This document shows, in pieces, positions 55,627 through 64,000 of a stretch of DNA of 64,000 nucleotides (positions within the stretch are counted from its first letter, which is position 1; each line of letters starts with the position of its first letter). The stretch comes from Mycobacterium gallinarum (GTDB lineage Bacteria; Actinomycetota; Actinomycetes; Mycobacteriales; Mycobacteriaceae), in the NCBI RefSeq assembly GCF_010726765.1, contig NZ_AP022601.1:6026008-6090007 (forward strand), in the 5' to 3' direction. Position numbers and translations under genes: made by a program. A model generated the notes under the pieces. The model searched no databases. It saw nothing but the letters and a program-made list of their open reading frames with translations, and was not told where the DNA came from.

Positions 55627-56751
55627 TTGGTCGAGCGCGTTCTGGCTGCTGTACGTACGGCGCCGAACACCACAGAGTTGCGGGAGTTGCCCCGGCCGGA
55701 ACTGTCCGATGATTCCGCGCTGCTGAAGGTCGAGGTCGCGGGGATATGCGGCACGGATGTCAAGATGTATTCCAAACCGCCGTTCGACGAGCCGGTGATT
55801 ATGGGCCACGAGAACGTCGGCATCATCGCCGCGGTGGGAAAGAAGTTCACGCGGTTGCACGGTGTGGGCGAAGGCGACCGAATCTTCGTCGAGCATTACG
55901 TTGGTTGCTATCAGTGCGAATGGTGCCGAATCGGCGAGTACCGCCACTGCGAGGCAACGGACTGGCGAACGAACGCCGATGCGCGCAGATACGGTTACAC
56001 CTCAGCCAACAACGCCGGAACGCTGTGGGGTGGCTTCTCCGAATACATGTACTTGCCGTGGAATGCCGTGGTACACAAGGTGCCCGAAAGTGTCGATGCT
56101 GAACTGGCCGGTCTCGTTACTCCCTTGTCGAACGGCATCGAGTGGGCACTGATCGCCGCGGGTGTCGGTTACGCCGACACTGTTCTGATTCAAGGGCCGG
56201 GCCAGCAGGGACTGTCGCAAGTCGTGGCTTGCAAGCAAGCCGGCGCGTCCCAAATCATCGTTACGGGCGCTTCTCGGGACAAAGCTCGCCTGGACCTCGC
56301 GTTGGAGCTCGGTGCAGACGAGGTCATCGACATCGACGCAGAAGCTCCCTACGACCGGATCATGGATCTGACCAACGGGCGCGGCGTCGACTTCGTGCTC
56401 GACTGCACCTCGCGGGCTGGTGTGGAACCGGTGTTGCTCGGTATCGACGCCTTGAAACGCCGTGAGGGCACAATGCTCATCCAGGGGGAACTTGCCGCGT
56501 TCCCTGATTTCCCGGTGAAAAAGCTCACGGAGAAGGCCATCACGATCAGAAGCGCACGCGGCCATAGTTACCGCGCGTGTGAACTTGCACTCAAACAGCT
56601 TGCGTCGCACAGGTTTCCGCTGGAGCGGCTGTCGACGCACAAATTCCCGCTCGATCAGGTCGACAGGGCTATCCGAGCGCTGGCTGGTGACACAGAGGAC
56701 GCCGACGTGATCCACATTTCGCTGATGCCTTGGCTGGGAAGGGAGTCTTGA
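55627..56751 (+). CDS. Zinc-dependent alcohol dehydrogenase
   Basis: This 374-residue medium-chain dehydrogenase has catalytic zinc ligands in [11 protein letters not shown] and GHENVG, structural zinc Cys residues in [15 protein letters not shown], and a cofactor-binding segment [21 protein letters not shown], where GPGQQG replaces the usual GxGxxG. TTG start 6 bases after an AGGA site. It is first of a rightward operon with the LigK- and LigJ-type genes and could oxidise a hydroxymethyl or ring-cleavage hemiacetal intermediate. Confidence 0.9.
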   Translation: MVERVLAAVRTAPNTTELRELPRPELSDDSALLKVEVAGICGTDVKMYSKPPFDEPVIMGHENVGIIAAVGKKFTRLHGVGEGDRIFVEHYVGCYQCEWCRIGEYRHCEATDWRTNADARRYGYTSANNAGTLWGGFSEYMYLPWNAVVHKVPESVDAELAGLVTPLSNGIEWALIAAGVGYADTVLIQGPGQQGLSQVVACKQAGASQIIVTGASRDKARLDLALELGADEVIDIDAEAPYDRIMDLTNGRGVDFVLDCTSRAGVEPVLLGIDALKRREGTMLIQGELAAFPDFPVKKLTEKAITIRSARGHSYRACELALKQLASHRFPLERLSTHKFPLDQVDRAIRALAGDTEDADVIHISLMPWLGRES

Positions 56752-56753
56752 CG

Positions 56754-57446
56754 GTGTCTGTCGTCATCCGCAATCCGCCTCGCGCCCATCCCGCGGTGCG
56801 GGATGAACTCGCCCAGTTCGGAGTTGCGACCATTCATGAAGCACAGGGCCGCACCGGGCTGCTCGCTGCGTACATGAGGCCGATCTACACCGGTGCACGG
56901 GTCTGCGGATCGGCGGTGACTGTCAGTGTCCCGTCAGATGACAACTGGATGGTCCATGTGGCGGTGGAGCAGTGTCAGGCAGGCGATGTCTTGGTGATCG
57001 CTCCCGAAGAGCCCTCGGAGTATGGGTATTTCGGTGAACTGCTGGCCACGGCACTCGCGGCCCGGGGTGTCGGTGGTCTGATGATCGACGCCGGATGCCG
57101 GGACGTCGCTGAACTCGCCGCCATGAAGTTCCCGGTCTGGTCAAAATGTGTCTCAGCACAGGGGACGGTTAAAAAACGCCTTGGTTCGGTCAATATTGGG
57201 ATCACGTGCGCCGGCGCATGGGTCGAACCGGGTGACGTCGTGGTCGGCGACGACGACGGTGTCGTCGTCGTCCCCCGCACAGAGGCCGCTGCGGTCGCAG
57301 CGGCCGCCAGGCTGCGCGAGACCAGGGAAGCTGAGAACCGAAAGCGTTACATGCACGGTGAACTTAGCCTGGACGTCAACAACATGCGTGCCGACCTTGC
57401 CTGCGCGGGGTTGCGCTATGTCGACTATGAGGACGCCGTGCGGTGA
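56754..57446 (+). CDS. 4-carboxy-4-hydroxy-2-oxoadipate aldolase/oxaloacetate decarboxylase (LigK/RraA family)
   Basis: This 230-residue RraA-fold aldolase is of the type that splits 4-carboxy-4-hydroxy-2-oxoadipate to pyruvate and oxaloacetate, the final step of protocatechuate 4,5-cleavage and gallate routes. Signatures are [20 protein letters not shown] with GCRDVAEL (Arg and Asp of the active site), [15 protein letters not shown] and [20 protein letters not shown] 56754 has good spacing to GGGAAGGGAG; TTG 56748 overlapping the previous stop is possible. Confidence 0.88.
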   Translation: MSVVIRNPPRAHPAVRDELAQFGVATIHEAQGRTGLLAAYMRPIYTGARVCGSAVTVSVPSDDNWMVHVAVEQCQAGDVLVIAPEEPSEYGYFGELLATALAARGVGGLMIDAGCRDVAELAAMKFPVWSKCVSAQGTVKKRLGSVNIGITCAGAWVEPGDVVVGDDDGVVVVPRTEAAAVAAAARLRETREAENRKRYMHGELSLDVNNMRADLACAGLRYVDYEDAVR

Positions 57447-58498
57447 TCATTGACATCCACGGTCACTACACCACGTCACCGCCGGCGCATCAGGCGTTTC
57501 GTGACCAACAGCTCGCGGCGTTGGAAGATCCCAGCGTGCCCGCGCCGGCAGCGCCGAGGATCGGTGACGACGAGCTCCGAGAGAGCGTCGAGAACAATCA
57601 GCTGCGCGTGCTTCGCGAGCGAGGTGGTGATCTGATGCTGTTCTCGCCGAAAGCTTCCGGGATGGAGCACCATATAGCGGACCAGGCCACCGCCACCGCT
57701 TGGGCCCGTGCGTCCAACGACCTGGTCCACCGTATGGCGCAACTTTATCCCGACGCTTTCGCGCCAGTGGCTCAGTTGCCGCAGACGCCTTGTGGAGACC
57801 TGCGTGCGGTGGTCGACGAGCTACGACGTTGCGTGGATGAACTCGGCTTCGTCGGGTGCAACGTCAACCCGGACCCGACGGCCGGGTACTGGACGACGTC
57901 CCCGATGACGGACGAATACTGGTACCCGCTGTACGAGGCCATGATTGAGTTGGAAGTGCCTGCAATGGTGCATGTTTCGACCTCGTGTAATCCAAACTTC
58001 CACACGCTCGGCGCGCACTACCTCAACGCTGACACGAGCGTTTTCATGCAGTTCGTGCAGTCTGACTTGTTCCAGCGATTTCCGAAGCTGACCTTTGTGA
58101 TCCCGCACGGAGGTGGCGCCGTCCCGTACCACTGGGGCCGTTACCGCGGCTTGGCGGCTCGGCTGGGCAGACCAGACCCAAGCGAACTCCTCGAAAATGT
58201 GTACTTCGACACTTGCGTCTATCACCAGGCTGGAATCGATCTGCTGCACCGGGTGATCGGTCCGGCGAACCTGCTCTTCGCGTCCGAAATGCTCGGCGCG
58301 GTTCGCGGAGTTGACCCGGACACCGGTGTCGCATGGGACGACACGCTGGTCTACATCAACGAACTCGATTTGAGTGAGAGAGAACACCACGCAGTGGTGG
58401 AGGGTAACGCGCGCAGGGTGTATCCCCGGCTGGACCGGCATTTGGCCAGTAAAGATCTCGCCGGCACCGGATCCGCCGTAGCCGACGTCCGCTTCTGA
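57443..58498 (+). CDS. 4-oxalomesaconate hydratase-like amidohydrolase (LigJ type)
   Basis: This 351-residue amidohydrolase-2 family protein starts [19 protein letters not shown], which matches the LigJ N-terminus; metal ligands include HGH, VHVST and [10 protein letters not shown]. LigJ hydrates 4-oxalomesaconate to 4-carboxy-4-hydroxy-2-oxoadipate, the substrate of the LigK-type aldolase encoded immediately upstream, with which it overlaps by 4 bases (GTGA). The pair is good evidence for a 4,5-(meta-)cleavage lower pathway. Confidence 0.87.
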   Translation: MIIDIHGHYTTSPPAHQAFRDQQLAALEDPSVPAPAAPRIGDDELRESVENNQLRVLRERGGDLMLFSPKASGMEHHIADQATATAWARASNDLVHRMAQLYPDAFAPVAQLPQTPCGDLRAVVDELRRCVDELGFVGCNVNPDPTAGYWTTSPMTDEYWYPLYEAMIELEVPAMVHVSTSCNPNFHTLGAHYLNADTSVFMQFVQSDLFQRFPKLTFVIPHGGGAVPYHWGRYRGLAARLGRPDPSELLENVYFDTCVYHQAGIDLLHRVIGPANLLFASEMLGAVRGVDPDTGVAWDDTLVYINELDLSEREHHAVVEGNARRVYPRLDRHLASKDLAGTGSAVADVRF

Positions 58499-58576
58499 TG
58501 AGGGGACGGGCGACATGGATAGGTCTCGCACGGCAAGCGGGGGGCAACCCAATACAACAGAAGGAGCCGAGAGTCG

Positions 58577-59788
58577 GTGAGCACGATCCCAGAGTTCGAC
58601 GTCGATATCTTCTCCGACGAGGTGTTGCGTGATCCGTTTCCCACGTACGCCCGCATGCGTGAGCTGGGGCCGGTCGTCCGCCTGACCGCTAATGGCGTGC
58701 TCGCGGTGGCGCGGTATGCCGACGTGCGGGCAGTCCTCATTGACCACACGCGATTCATATCCGGCAAAGGTGTCGGCTTCAACAATCAGTTCAACGAGGT
58801 CCGTAGACATAGCGTCATCGCGTCCGACCCGCCACGCCACGAGATGCTGCGCGGTGTTCTCCAGGATCGTTTGGGGCCTCGCTCAATTCGCAATGTGGAG
58901 CAGATCATTCGGCCCAGAGCTCAATCGCTTGTCGACGAGATGACCAGAAGAGGCTCCTTCGATGCGGTGACCGACTTCAGTCAGGTCTTTCCCGTAGAGG
59001 TCGTCGGAGAGCTGATCGGCCTCCCCGTTGATGCTCGCTCGGAGTTGCTGCGCTGGGCCAGCGGTGCGTTCAACGCCTTTGGGCCGCCAAGTGATCGCAC
59101 CTCCGCAGGCCTGGCCGACATCGCAGAGCAGTTCGAGTACATCCGCACCGTCGCAACGAGGGACCAACTGGCGCCGGGCAGCATGGGTGCCGCGGTATAC
59201 GAAGCGGCCGACGCTGGGATCATCCCCGAGGAGTACTGCCTGCACCTACTTTCGGCGTACCTTACGGCGGGGATGGACACGACCGTCAATGCGCTTGCGG
59301 CGATGGTGTGGCTGCTCGGGACGCATCCTGAGCAGTGGCACGAACTCCGCGGGTTACCCCACCGGGTCAACGCCGTCGTGAATGAGGTGTTGAGGATCGA
59401 AGCACCTGCGCAGCTCTTCTCCCGTGTCGCAGCGGTGGACGCCGAGGTAAGCGGAATTGAGATCGCCGCGGGTGAGCGGGTTGCTGTCATCTATGGAAGC
59501 GGCAATCGCGATGAGCGCCAATATCCGGAGCCAGACAAATTCGACATTCACCGAAACGCCGCGGGTCATCTGACGTTTGGAACCGGTCTTCATGCCTGCG
59601 CGGGTCAGGTGTTGGCCCGGATCGAGCTCCAAGCGGTATTAGAATCGATGATCGAGCGCGTCGAGACGATCACGATTGGCGAGCCCATCCGCAAGCTCAA
59701 CAACGTGTTGCGTGGATTCCGTAGTGTCCCTGCGACTTTCACGCCCGCTGCGGTCAAGAATCCAGTACTTTCCGGAGAATCGGCGTGA
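58577..59788 (+). CDS. Cytochrome P450, CYP199-like
   Basis: This soluble 403-residue P450 has the heme-binding FGTGLHACAGQ with Cys341, the I-helix AYLTAGMDTTVNA and the ExxR motif NEVLRIEAP. The segments SGAFNAFGPPSD and LNNVLRGFRSVPATFTPA recall CYP199A enzymes, which O-demethylate 4-methoxybenzoate and oxidise para-substituted benzoates; assignment to that family is by memory of motifs and needs an identity check. The 2Fe-2S ferredoxin and reductase upstream are its likely partners. GTG start, GTGA overlap with the aldehyde dehydrogenase. Confidence 0.9.
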   Translation: MSTIPEFDVDIFSDEVLRDPFPTYARMRELGPVVRLTANGVLAVARYADVRAVLIDHTRFISGKGVGFNNQFNEVRRHSVIASDPPRHEMLRGVLQDRLGPRSIRNVEQIIRPRAQSLVDEMTRRGSFDAVTDFSQVFPVEVVGELIGLPVDARSELLRWASGAFNAFGPPSDRTSAGLADIAEQFEYIRTVATRDQLAPGSMGAAVYEAADAGIIPEEYCLHLLSAYLTAGMDTTVNALAAMVWLLGTHPEQWHELRGLPHRVNAVVNEVLRIEAPAQLFSRVAAVDAEVSGIEIAAGERVAVIYGSGNRDERQYPEPDKFDIHRNAAGHLTFGTGLHACAGQVLARIELQAVLESMIERVETITIGEPIRKLNNVLRGFRSVPATFTPAAVKNPVLSGESA

Positions 59789-61236
59789 TTGGCAGTCGCC
59801 ACAGCCATATCTATGTCGATGGTGTCTGGCGGACGTCCAATTCCGATGCCTTCATCGACCTCACCGATCCGGCCACCGAGGACTGGGTCGGGAGCGTCCC
59901 AGACGGGAGCCCCGCCGATGTAGCGTCAGCGGCGGTGGCGGCGCACGCCGCGCTGCGGGGGTGGGCCGAAGCGCCATCCAAAGATCGTGCAGCCCTGATC
60001 GCCGCGCTGGCCGACCGTTTCGATGAACGACGCGAGGAGATCGCGCACCTCGTGACGGCCCAGAATGGAGCCGTCATCTCGAGGTCACGTCGTACCAATG
60101 GCACTCGTCCCATAGCTCTCTACCGTCACTATGCCGAGGAAGCCGAATCGTTCGAGCCCGAAGTTGCCAGTGCCGACGGCAATAACATCGTCAGACGTGA
60201 ACCGGTGGGCGTCGTCGGGATCATCATCCCGTGGAATGCGCCCCAGTCACTATTAGCCCACAAGCTGGCTCCGGCTCTCGCCGCAGGGTGCACGGTCGTC
60301 GTGAAACCTGCGCAGGAAACACCTTTGGACTCATTGCTCATCGGGGAGCTCGCTGCGGCAGTCGGATTCCCCCCCGGTGTGATCAACGTCGTCACCGGTG
60401 GCCGCACGACAGGGTCCGCGGTTGTTGACGATCCGAACATAGACATGGTGTCCTTCACGGGTTCCACGGATGCCGGTCGCGTAATCGCCTCGCGTGCAGG
60501 GCATTTGTTGAAGCCGGTCGTAGCGGAGCTGGGTGGGAAGTCGGCGGCGGTGTTGCTCGACGATGCGGACCTCGAGCTCTTCTCCGACAACTTGGTCACC
60601 ACCTGCCTGCCGAATACGGGGCAGGTCTGCTACTCGTGCACGCGTGTCATCGCGCCTCGCGCACGCTTCAGCGATGTACTCGAGGTCGTCACATCATGCT
60701 TGGCCAGTGCTCAGGTGGGTGACCCGCTGGATCCAGGGACAGTCTTCGGTCCGCTTGTCAGCGCGGCGCAGCGTGCACGTGTCGAGGACTACATCGACTC
60801 GGCTCGTGCCGAAGGAGCTCGGGTGACCCTCGGAGGTGGCCGTCCGTCCATTGCGACCGGCTTCTACGTCGAGCCCACGGTGATCGTCGACGTCGACCGT
60901 ACGATGCGCGTGTTCCGCGAAGAGATATTCGGGCCCGTGCTGGTCGTGGTTCCTCATGACGGAGATGAGGACGCGACACGAATGGCCAATGATTCGTCAT
61001 ATGGGCTTGGCGGTGCGGTGTTCAGTCGTGACGTCGAGCGTGCGACGGCAGTGGCGCGCAATATGCACACCGGGCGCATCTCGATTAACGCGCGGAGCCA
61101 CGGTGTCTCCGACCCAGCCGAGGGATACAAAGACAGCGGAGTCGGCGGCTCGCTCGATATCTCCTCCCATCTTCGACTCAAGTCCATTGCCGGGGTGGCC
61201 GACGTCGACCGGCATGCGAAAAGCCCTCGGCAGTAA
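59785..61236 (+). CDS. NAD(P)-dependent aldehyde dehydrogenase
   Basis: This 483-residue aldehyde dehydrogenase has IIPWNAPQSLLAHKLAPALA, the cofactor segment SFTGSTDAGRVI, the general-base Glu in VAELGGKSA and the catalytic Cys282 in NTGQVCYSC. It would oxidise a semialdehyde, an aromatic aldehyde or the formaldehyde-derived product of demethylation. It is translationally coupled to the P450. Confidence 0.92.
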   Translation: MIGSRHSHIYVDGVWRTSNSDAFIDLTDPATEDWVGSVPDGSPADVASAAVAAHAALRGWAEAPSKDRAALIAALADRFDERREEIAHLVTAQNGAVISRSRRTNGTRPIALYRHYAEEAESFEPEVASADGNNIVRREPVGVVGIIIPWNAPQSLLAHKLAPALAAGCTVVVKPAQETPLDSLLIGELAAAVGFPPGVINVVTGGRTTGSAVVDDPNIDMVSFTGSTDAGRVIASRAGHLLKPVVAELGGKSAAVLLDDADLELFSDNLVTTCLPNTGQVCYSCTRVIAPRARFSDVLEVVTSCLASAQVGDPLDPGTVFGPLVSAAQRARVEDYIDSARAEGARVTLGGGRPSIATGFYVEPTVIVDVDRTMRVFREEIFGPVLVVVPHDGDEDATRMANDSSYGLGGAVFSRDVERATAVARNMHTGRISINARSHGVSDPAEGYKDSGVGGSLDISSHLRLKSIAGVADVDRHAKSPRQ

Positions 61237-61245
61237 GAAGGGCTT
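61221..61245 (+). other. Small hairpin across the aldehyde dehydrogenase stop
   Basis: AAGCCCT (61221-61227) and AGGGCTT (61239-61245) form a 7-pair stem over an 11-base loop that includes the stop codon. There is no T-run, so it may stabilise or separate the mRNA segments rather than terminate. Confidence 0.4.
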
Positions 61246-61324
61246 GCCTGGCAACACTTGCGCGAACCCCATCAACCCTGTCCATAACGTCGATGACGTT
61301 GCCGCCAAAAAGGGAAGGTCACAT

Positions 61325-62128
61325 ATGACAACCACAGTTCGCGATATCAGCATCATCCGAGCTGCCGTAGACCGTATCCAAACCGCTTTCGTGACAGGGC
61401 AACCGGCACTACCGGTGCGCACGCTGATCGGCGCGGAGGACATTGATTCGGCGTATGCGGTTCAGCAGGAGCTCAACGCTCGCCGGGTGGCGGCGGGAGG
61501 AGTGGTAATCGGTCGAAAGATCGGCCTGACCGCTCCTTCAGTGCAGCACCAACTCGGCGTCGACCAACCGGATTTCGGTGTCCTATTTGCAGACATGGAC
61601 GCATCCGGCGAGACGCTCGTTCCTTATCGAAAGTTGTTGCAGCCCAAGGTCGAAGCCGAAGTCGCCTTCGTACTCGCGGAAGATATCGACAGAGACGTGT
61701 CAAGCGAAGATCAAATTCGAGGATCGATTCGCTACGCCGTTGCGGCACTGGAGATCGTGGACAGCCGCATAGCGAATTGGGACCTGAGTATCGCTGACAC
61801 CGTGGCGGACAACGCCTCCAGCGGGCTGTTCGTTCTGGGGGAAAACCGGCTCGAAATCGACGAATTCGAGCCCCGGGACGTCGTCATGCGAATGTCGGCC
61901 GATGGCGTTCCGGTATCAGCGGGCTCTGGGGCTGCCTGTCTGGGTGACCCGATCCTTGCATTGATGTGGTTGGCCAGGACAGCTGCTGCGTACGGGCAGC
62001 CACTTCGCGCTGGCCAGATCGTTCTTTCGGGAGCGCTTGGACCCATGGCCGCGGTCAGGCCCGGAGTTCATGTCGAAGCGGAGATCGAGCCTCTGGGATC
62101 GGTTTCCGCCGCGTTCTCAGAGGCATGA
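61325..62128 (+). CDS. 2-oxopent-4-enoate hydratase family (MhpD-like)
   Basis: This 267-residue member of the fumarylacetoacetase-like hydratase/decarboxylase family has VIGRKIGLTAPSVQHQLGVD and PDFGVLFADM, metal Glu residues in KVEAEVAFVLAEDI and ALEIVDSRIANWD, and VLSGALGPMAAVRPG. It would hydrate 2-oxopent-4-enoate (or decarboxylate 4-oxalocrotonate) in a catechol meta-cleavage lower pathway. The gene that normally follows, an acylating acetaldehyde dehydrogenase, is present only as a remnant. Confidence 0.92.
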   Translation: MTTTVRDISIIRAAVDRIQTAFVTGQPALPVRTLIGAEDIDSAYAVQQELNARRVAAGGVVIGRKIGLTAPSVQHQLGVDQPDFGVLFADMDASGETLVPYRKLLQPKVEAEVAFVLAEDIDRDVSSEDQIRGSIRYAVAALEIVDSRIANWDLSIADTVADNASSGLFVLGENRLEIDEFEPRDVVMRMSADGVPVSAGSGAACLGDPILALMWLARTAAAYGQPLRAGQIVLSGALGPMAAVRPGVHVEAEIEPLGSVSAAFSEA

Positions 62129-62352
62129 TGGCAATGACGAAAGTCGCCATCATCGGTTCGGGGAACCTGGCACCGACCTACTGCAGAACATCATGCGCAT
62201 TACCGCGGTACTGGACGTCGCCGGGATGGTGGGCATAGATCCCGCTAGCCGGCGTCGCAAGGGGGAGATGTCGGTTTCCAATAACTCGTGAGGGGCTACA
62301 GGGCCAGATTGCGATGTCTCATTTCGACGAGATCGACATCGTGCTATAGAGA
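62125..62352 (+). pseudogene. Acylating acetaldehyde dehydrogenase (MhpF-like), decayed fragment
   Basis: The start MTKVAIIGSGN overlaps the hydratase stop. The homology then continues in another frame (GTDLLQNIMRITAVLDVAGM, then VGIDPAS) and, after further frame changes, as EGLQGQIAMSHFDEIDIVL just before a stop at about 62350. Together these match the first roughly 80 residues of MhpF/DmpF-type enzymes; the remaining 230 residues and the partner aldolase gene are absent. Confidence 0.85.
62312..62341. other. CGATGTC-N16-GACATCG inverted repeat
   Basis: A 7-base perfect inverted repeat inside the decayed dehydrogenase, at the convergence point with the leftward SnoaL-like gene. It may now act as a weak terminator. 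Confidence 0.3.
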
Positions 62353-62414
62353 AGCGAGGTTTGATCGTGCGCCTCGGCGTCGGTGGACGTCTACCGCCTT
62401 CGTCGCTGTAGCGC

Positions 62415-62918
62415 TTATTCGTCGAACCCTTCATCTGGGATGGCAAACACCGCCCGTGCGTTTTCGTTGAGATTGGCGAATCCATCGATAATCACCTGCT
62501 TCACGCGCATCTCGTTGTCAGCTATGCGAATCAGCCACGTGCGAAAGGCCGACCCGGTGAATTCTTCGCTGGCCAACGAGGGTGCTTTCCAGCGTCGAAA
62601 GTAGAACTCAAGATGGGTCGTCAGCTCGACCACACCCTCCTTCGCCGGGATATAGGAAAGTACGTGGCGCAGTTCCAGGCGTTCGTCGAAGATCCCGGCC
62701 CGTTGATCAAGGTACGTCTGCAGACCATCGCGGCCTTTCCACTGGTAACCACCACGAAAACCGATCTGAAAGTCGTCGGTGAGAACCGCCGCGAACATCG
62801 GTTCGGCATTCCGTTGCTTCTCCATGTTTAGGAACGCGTCGAGGGTGGCAATGTAGCCTGGCAAATCTGGGGCGCCGCTGGGCATTTCACTGTTGGCTTT
62901 CACTTTTTTGGACGTCAT
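62415..62918 (-). CDS. SnoaL/NTF2-like protein
   Basis: This 167-residue NTF2-fold protein (AGIFDERLELRHVLSYIP, then VELTTHLEFYFRRWKAPSL, then RVKQVIIDGFANLNENARAV) could be an isomerase, dehydratase or small ring-hydroxylating-like beta subunit. No catalytic residues can be named. Its ATG overlaps the IclR stop by one base (TGATG), so it is cotranscribed with the regulator. Confidence 0.8.
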   Translation of the reverse strand: MTSKKVKANSEMPSGAPDLPGYIATLDAFLNMEKQRNAEPMFAAVLTDDFQIGFRGGYQWKGRDGLQTYLDQRAGIFDERLELRHVLSYIPAKEGVVELTTHLEFYFRRWKAPSLASEEFTGSAFRTWLIRIADNEMRVKQVIIDGFANLNENARAVFAIPDEGFDE

Positions 62919-63718
62919 CAGCCGAGATTGCGAGCTAGCTCGGCGGCGGCGTCTGTTAGGGCAGTGCGCGCTTTGCGGATATCCGAGGGCCGGAATCGAT
63001 AACTGGGCGCTGACGCATTCAGTGCCAGCCTCATCTGGGAACCTCCTACGGGTACGGCCACGGCAACGGACGCGACGCCTTCCTCACTTTCCTGGTTGCT
63101 GGTCGCAAACCCACTCTTTCTGACCTCTGCCAATTGAGCGCGCAGTTCGGTAAGGGTACGCACGGAATGCTCGGTGAGTGGCTCCAAATGTGGGTCGGGA
63201 TACAACTGGTCAAGCTCGTCATCGGATAGTCCGGCGAGTAGGACTTTACCTGTCGACGTGCAATGTGCAGGACGTGTAGTACCCAAACGCGATATCACTC
63301 GAACAGCAGAAGGGCTTTCGAGTGCCGCGATGAAGCGAACGAGTCTGCCGTCCAACGTTCCTACGTGCACGGTTTCTTGCAACGTCTCCGCGAGGTGGCG
63401 CAGAATCGGCGCGGCGGTGCGCGGTATGTCCATCCTGGAGTGCACAGCGAACGCCACGTTCGTCAAGGACGGTCCGGGCTGGTATGCCCTGGTGATCGGA
63501 TCTTGGCGGACAAACCCGCGGTACTGAAGCATGGATAACAGGCGATGCGCGGTCGACGAAGCGACCTGCAGGTACTCGCTGGCGTCAGTGAGCCGGATCT
63601 CAGAGCGGTCTCCCAGGAGGAGGATTAGGCGAAGAGCATTGTCGACAGACTCGATCGGATATTGCGGGAGCTTTCCGGTGCTGTCATGCTCCATGCCCGC
63701 GACAGGAGGTTTCTGCAT
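62918..63718 (-). CDS. IclR-family transcriptional regulator
   Basis: This 266-residue regulator has an N-terminal winged helix (ESVDNALRLILLLGDRSEIR, then LQVASSTAHRLLSMLQYRGF) and a C-terminal IclR effector domain (RPAHCTSTGKVLLAGLSDDE, then GVASVAVAVPVGGSQMRLAL). ATG at 63718 gives a normal length; the frame is open a further 78 codons upstream without homology. IclR proteins commonly activate aromatic catabolism operons, so this is probably the second controller of the island. Confidence 0.88.
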   Translation of the reverse strand: MQKPPVAGMEHDSTGKLPQYPIESVDNALRLILLLGDRSEIRLTDASEYLQVASSTAHRLLSMLQYRGFVRQDPITRAYQPGPSLTNVAFAVHSRMDIPRTAAPILRHLAETLQETVHVGTLDGRLVRFIAALESPSAVRVISRLGTTRPAHCTSTGKVLLAGLSDDELDQLYPDPHLEPLTEHSVRTLTELRAQLAEVRKSGFATSNQESEEGVASVAVAVPVGGSQMRLALNASAPSYRFRPSDIRKARTALTDAAAELARNLG

Positions 63719-64000
63719 GACAGAGACCTTACCGCGGTGAAAGCCGAATGCAGCTCGAAGAATCGTGACGCTCAGGCATCGGCGGCGAAATGTCGCCTGA
63801 CCGAACAACATCTGGCACCGCCGTCGGCCCGGGCGGTCCGCAGACTTGCTTCCCGCGGCGTCGTCGTCGGTGACCAGTCCAATCCGTAGGCGGCGCAAAA
63901 TCTCCGACGAAATCTGCTCGGCCAGTACCGCTGACAGCTGCTGGCATCCCACGCATGCCTGCCCGTGCGCAGCAGTACCGGGCCGGTCGTTTTCGTTACG
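63719..64000. other. Upstream of IclR gene to window end, no gene recognised
   Basis: These 282 bases have open frames on both strands but none with recognisable protein features. They should include the IclR promoter. A following gene may begin beyond base 64000. Confidence 0.4.

Overview
The window is GC-rich actinobacterial DNA and almost certainly comes from a Mycobacterium/Mycolicibacterium. The evidence is an antigen-85 mycolyltransferase, F420 (deazaflavin)-type and WS/DGAT proteins, a mycobacterial tmRNA whose tag reads ADSNQRDFALAA, and gene order like M. tuberculosis Rv3100c-Rv3149 read in reverse. In order along the window that is nuoFEDCBA, an Rv3143-like receiver, fadB4, fadE23-fadE24, hisN, fprA, prfB, an MscS channel, an Rv3103c-like protein, ftsE-ftsX and smpB, with ssrA further along.

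Layout. 1-5.1 kb: 5' part of the complex I operon (nuoF cut by the window edge). 5.3-7.3 kb: small soluble proteins (atypical receiver, YceI, SnoaL-like, methyltransferase). 7.4-15.0 kb: a long leftward, tightly overlapping gene run (homogentisate-dioxygenase-like, alpha/beta hydrolase, CaiB CoA-transferase, HMG-CoA lyase, TetR, acyl-CoA dehydrogenase, APH-like kinase, DUF6285) that looks like one acyl-CoA/aromatic catabolic unit. 15.1-17.3 kb: Ddn-like protein, acyl-CoA-dehydrogenase-fold monooxygenase and a TetR regulator with a palindromic operator. 17.5-25.1 kb: antigen 85, fadB4, fadE23/24, WS/DGAT, hisN. 25.1-31.3 kb: fprA facing prfB, then mscS, Rv3103c-like, ftsE, ftsX, smpB. 31.4-44.6 kb: transporter, GGDEF-EAL protein, MerR regulator, S9 peptidase, DUF3159, SGNH hydrolase, a frameshifted thioesterase, paired acyl-CoA dehydrogenases and a DinB/maleylpyruvate-isomerase-like protein.

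44.7-64 kb: ssrA (tmRNA) with its terminator is followed by a tyrosine integrase that points back at ssrA and carries an in-frame TGA. Beyond it lies an accessory catabolic island: SDR, phthalate-4,5-dioxygenase-type Rieske oxygenase, a frameshifted unknown, a PanB-like aldolase, an alpha/beta hydrolase with a Cys nucleophile elbow, GntR/FCD regulator, [2Fe-2S] ferredoxin and ferredoxin reductase, a 4,5-dihydroxyphthalate-decarboxylase-like protein, Zn alcohol dehydrogenase, LigK-type aldolase, LigJ-type hydratase, CYP199-like P450, aldehyde dehydrogenase, 2-oxopent-4-enoate hydratase, SnoaL-like protein and IclR regulator. The island also holds decayed genes: a ferredoxin without its cysteines, a multiply frameshifted acylating acetaldehyde dehydrogenase, and a phosphoglycerate-mutase-like tail.

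The island looks like an aromatic-acid degradation locus acquired at ssrA and partly eroded. The oxygenases and electron-transfer proteins could supply hydroxylation or O-demethylation, and the LigJ/LigK-type enzymes could process 4-oxalomesaconate-type ring-cleavage products. No ring-cleavage dioxygenase is visible in the window, so the substrate and the complete route are not settled. Several single-base frame breaks could be real decay or assembly errors.
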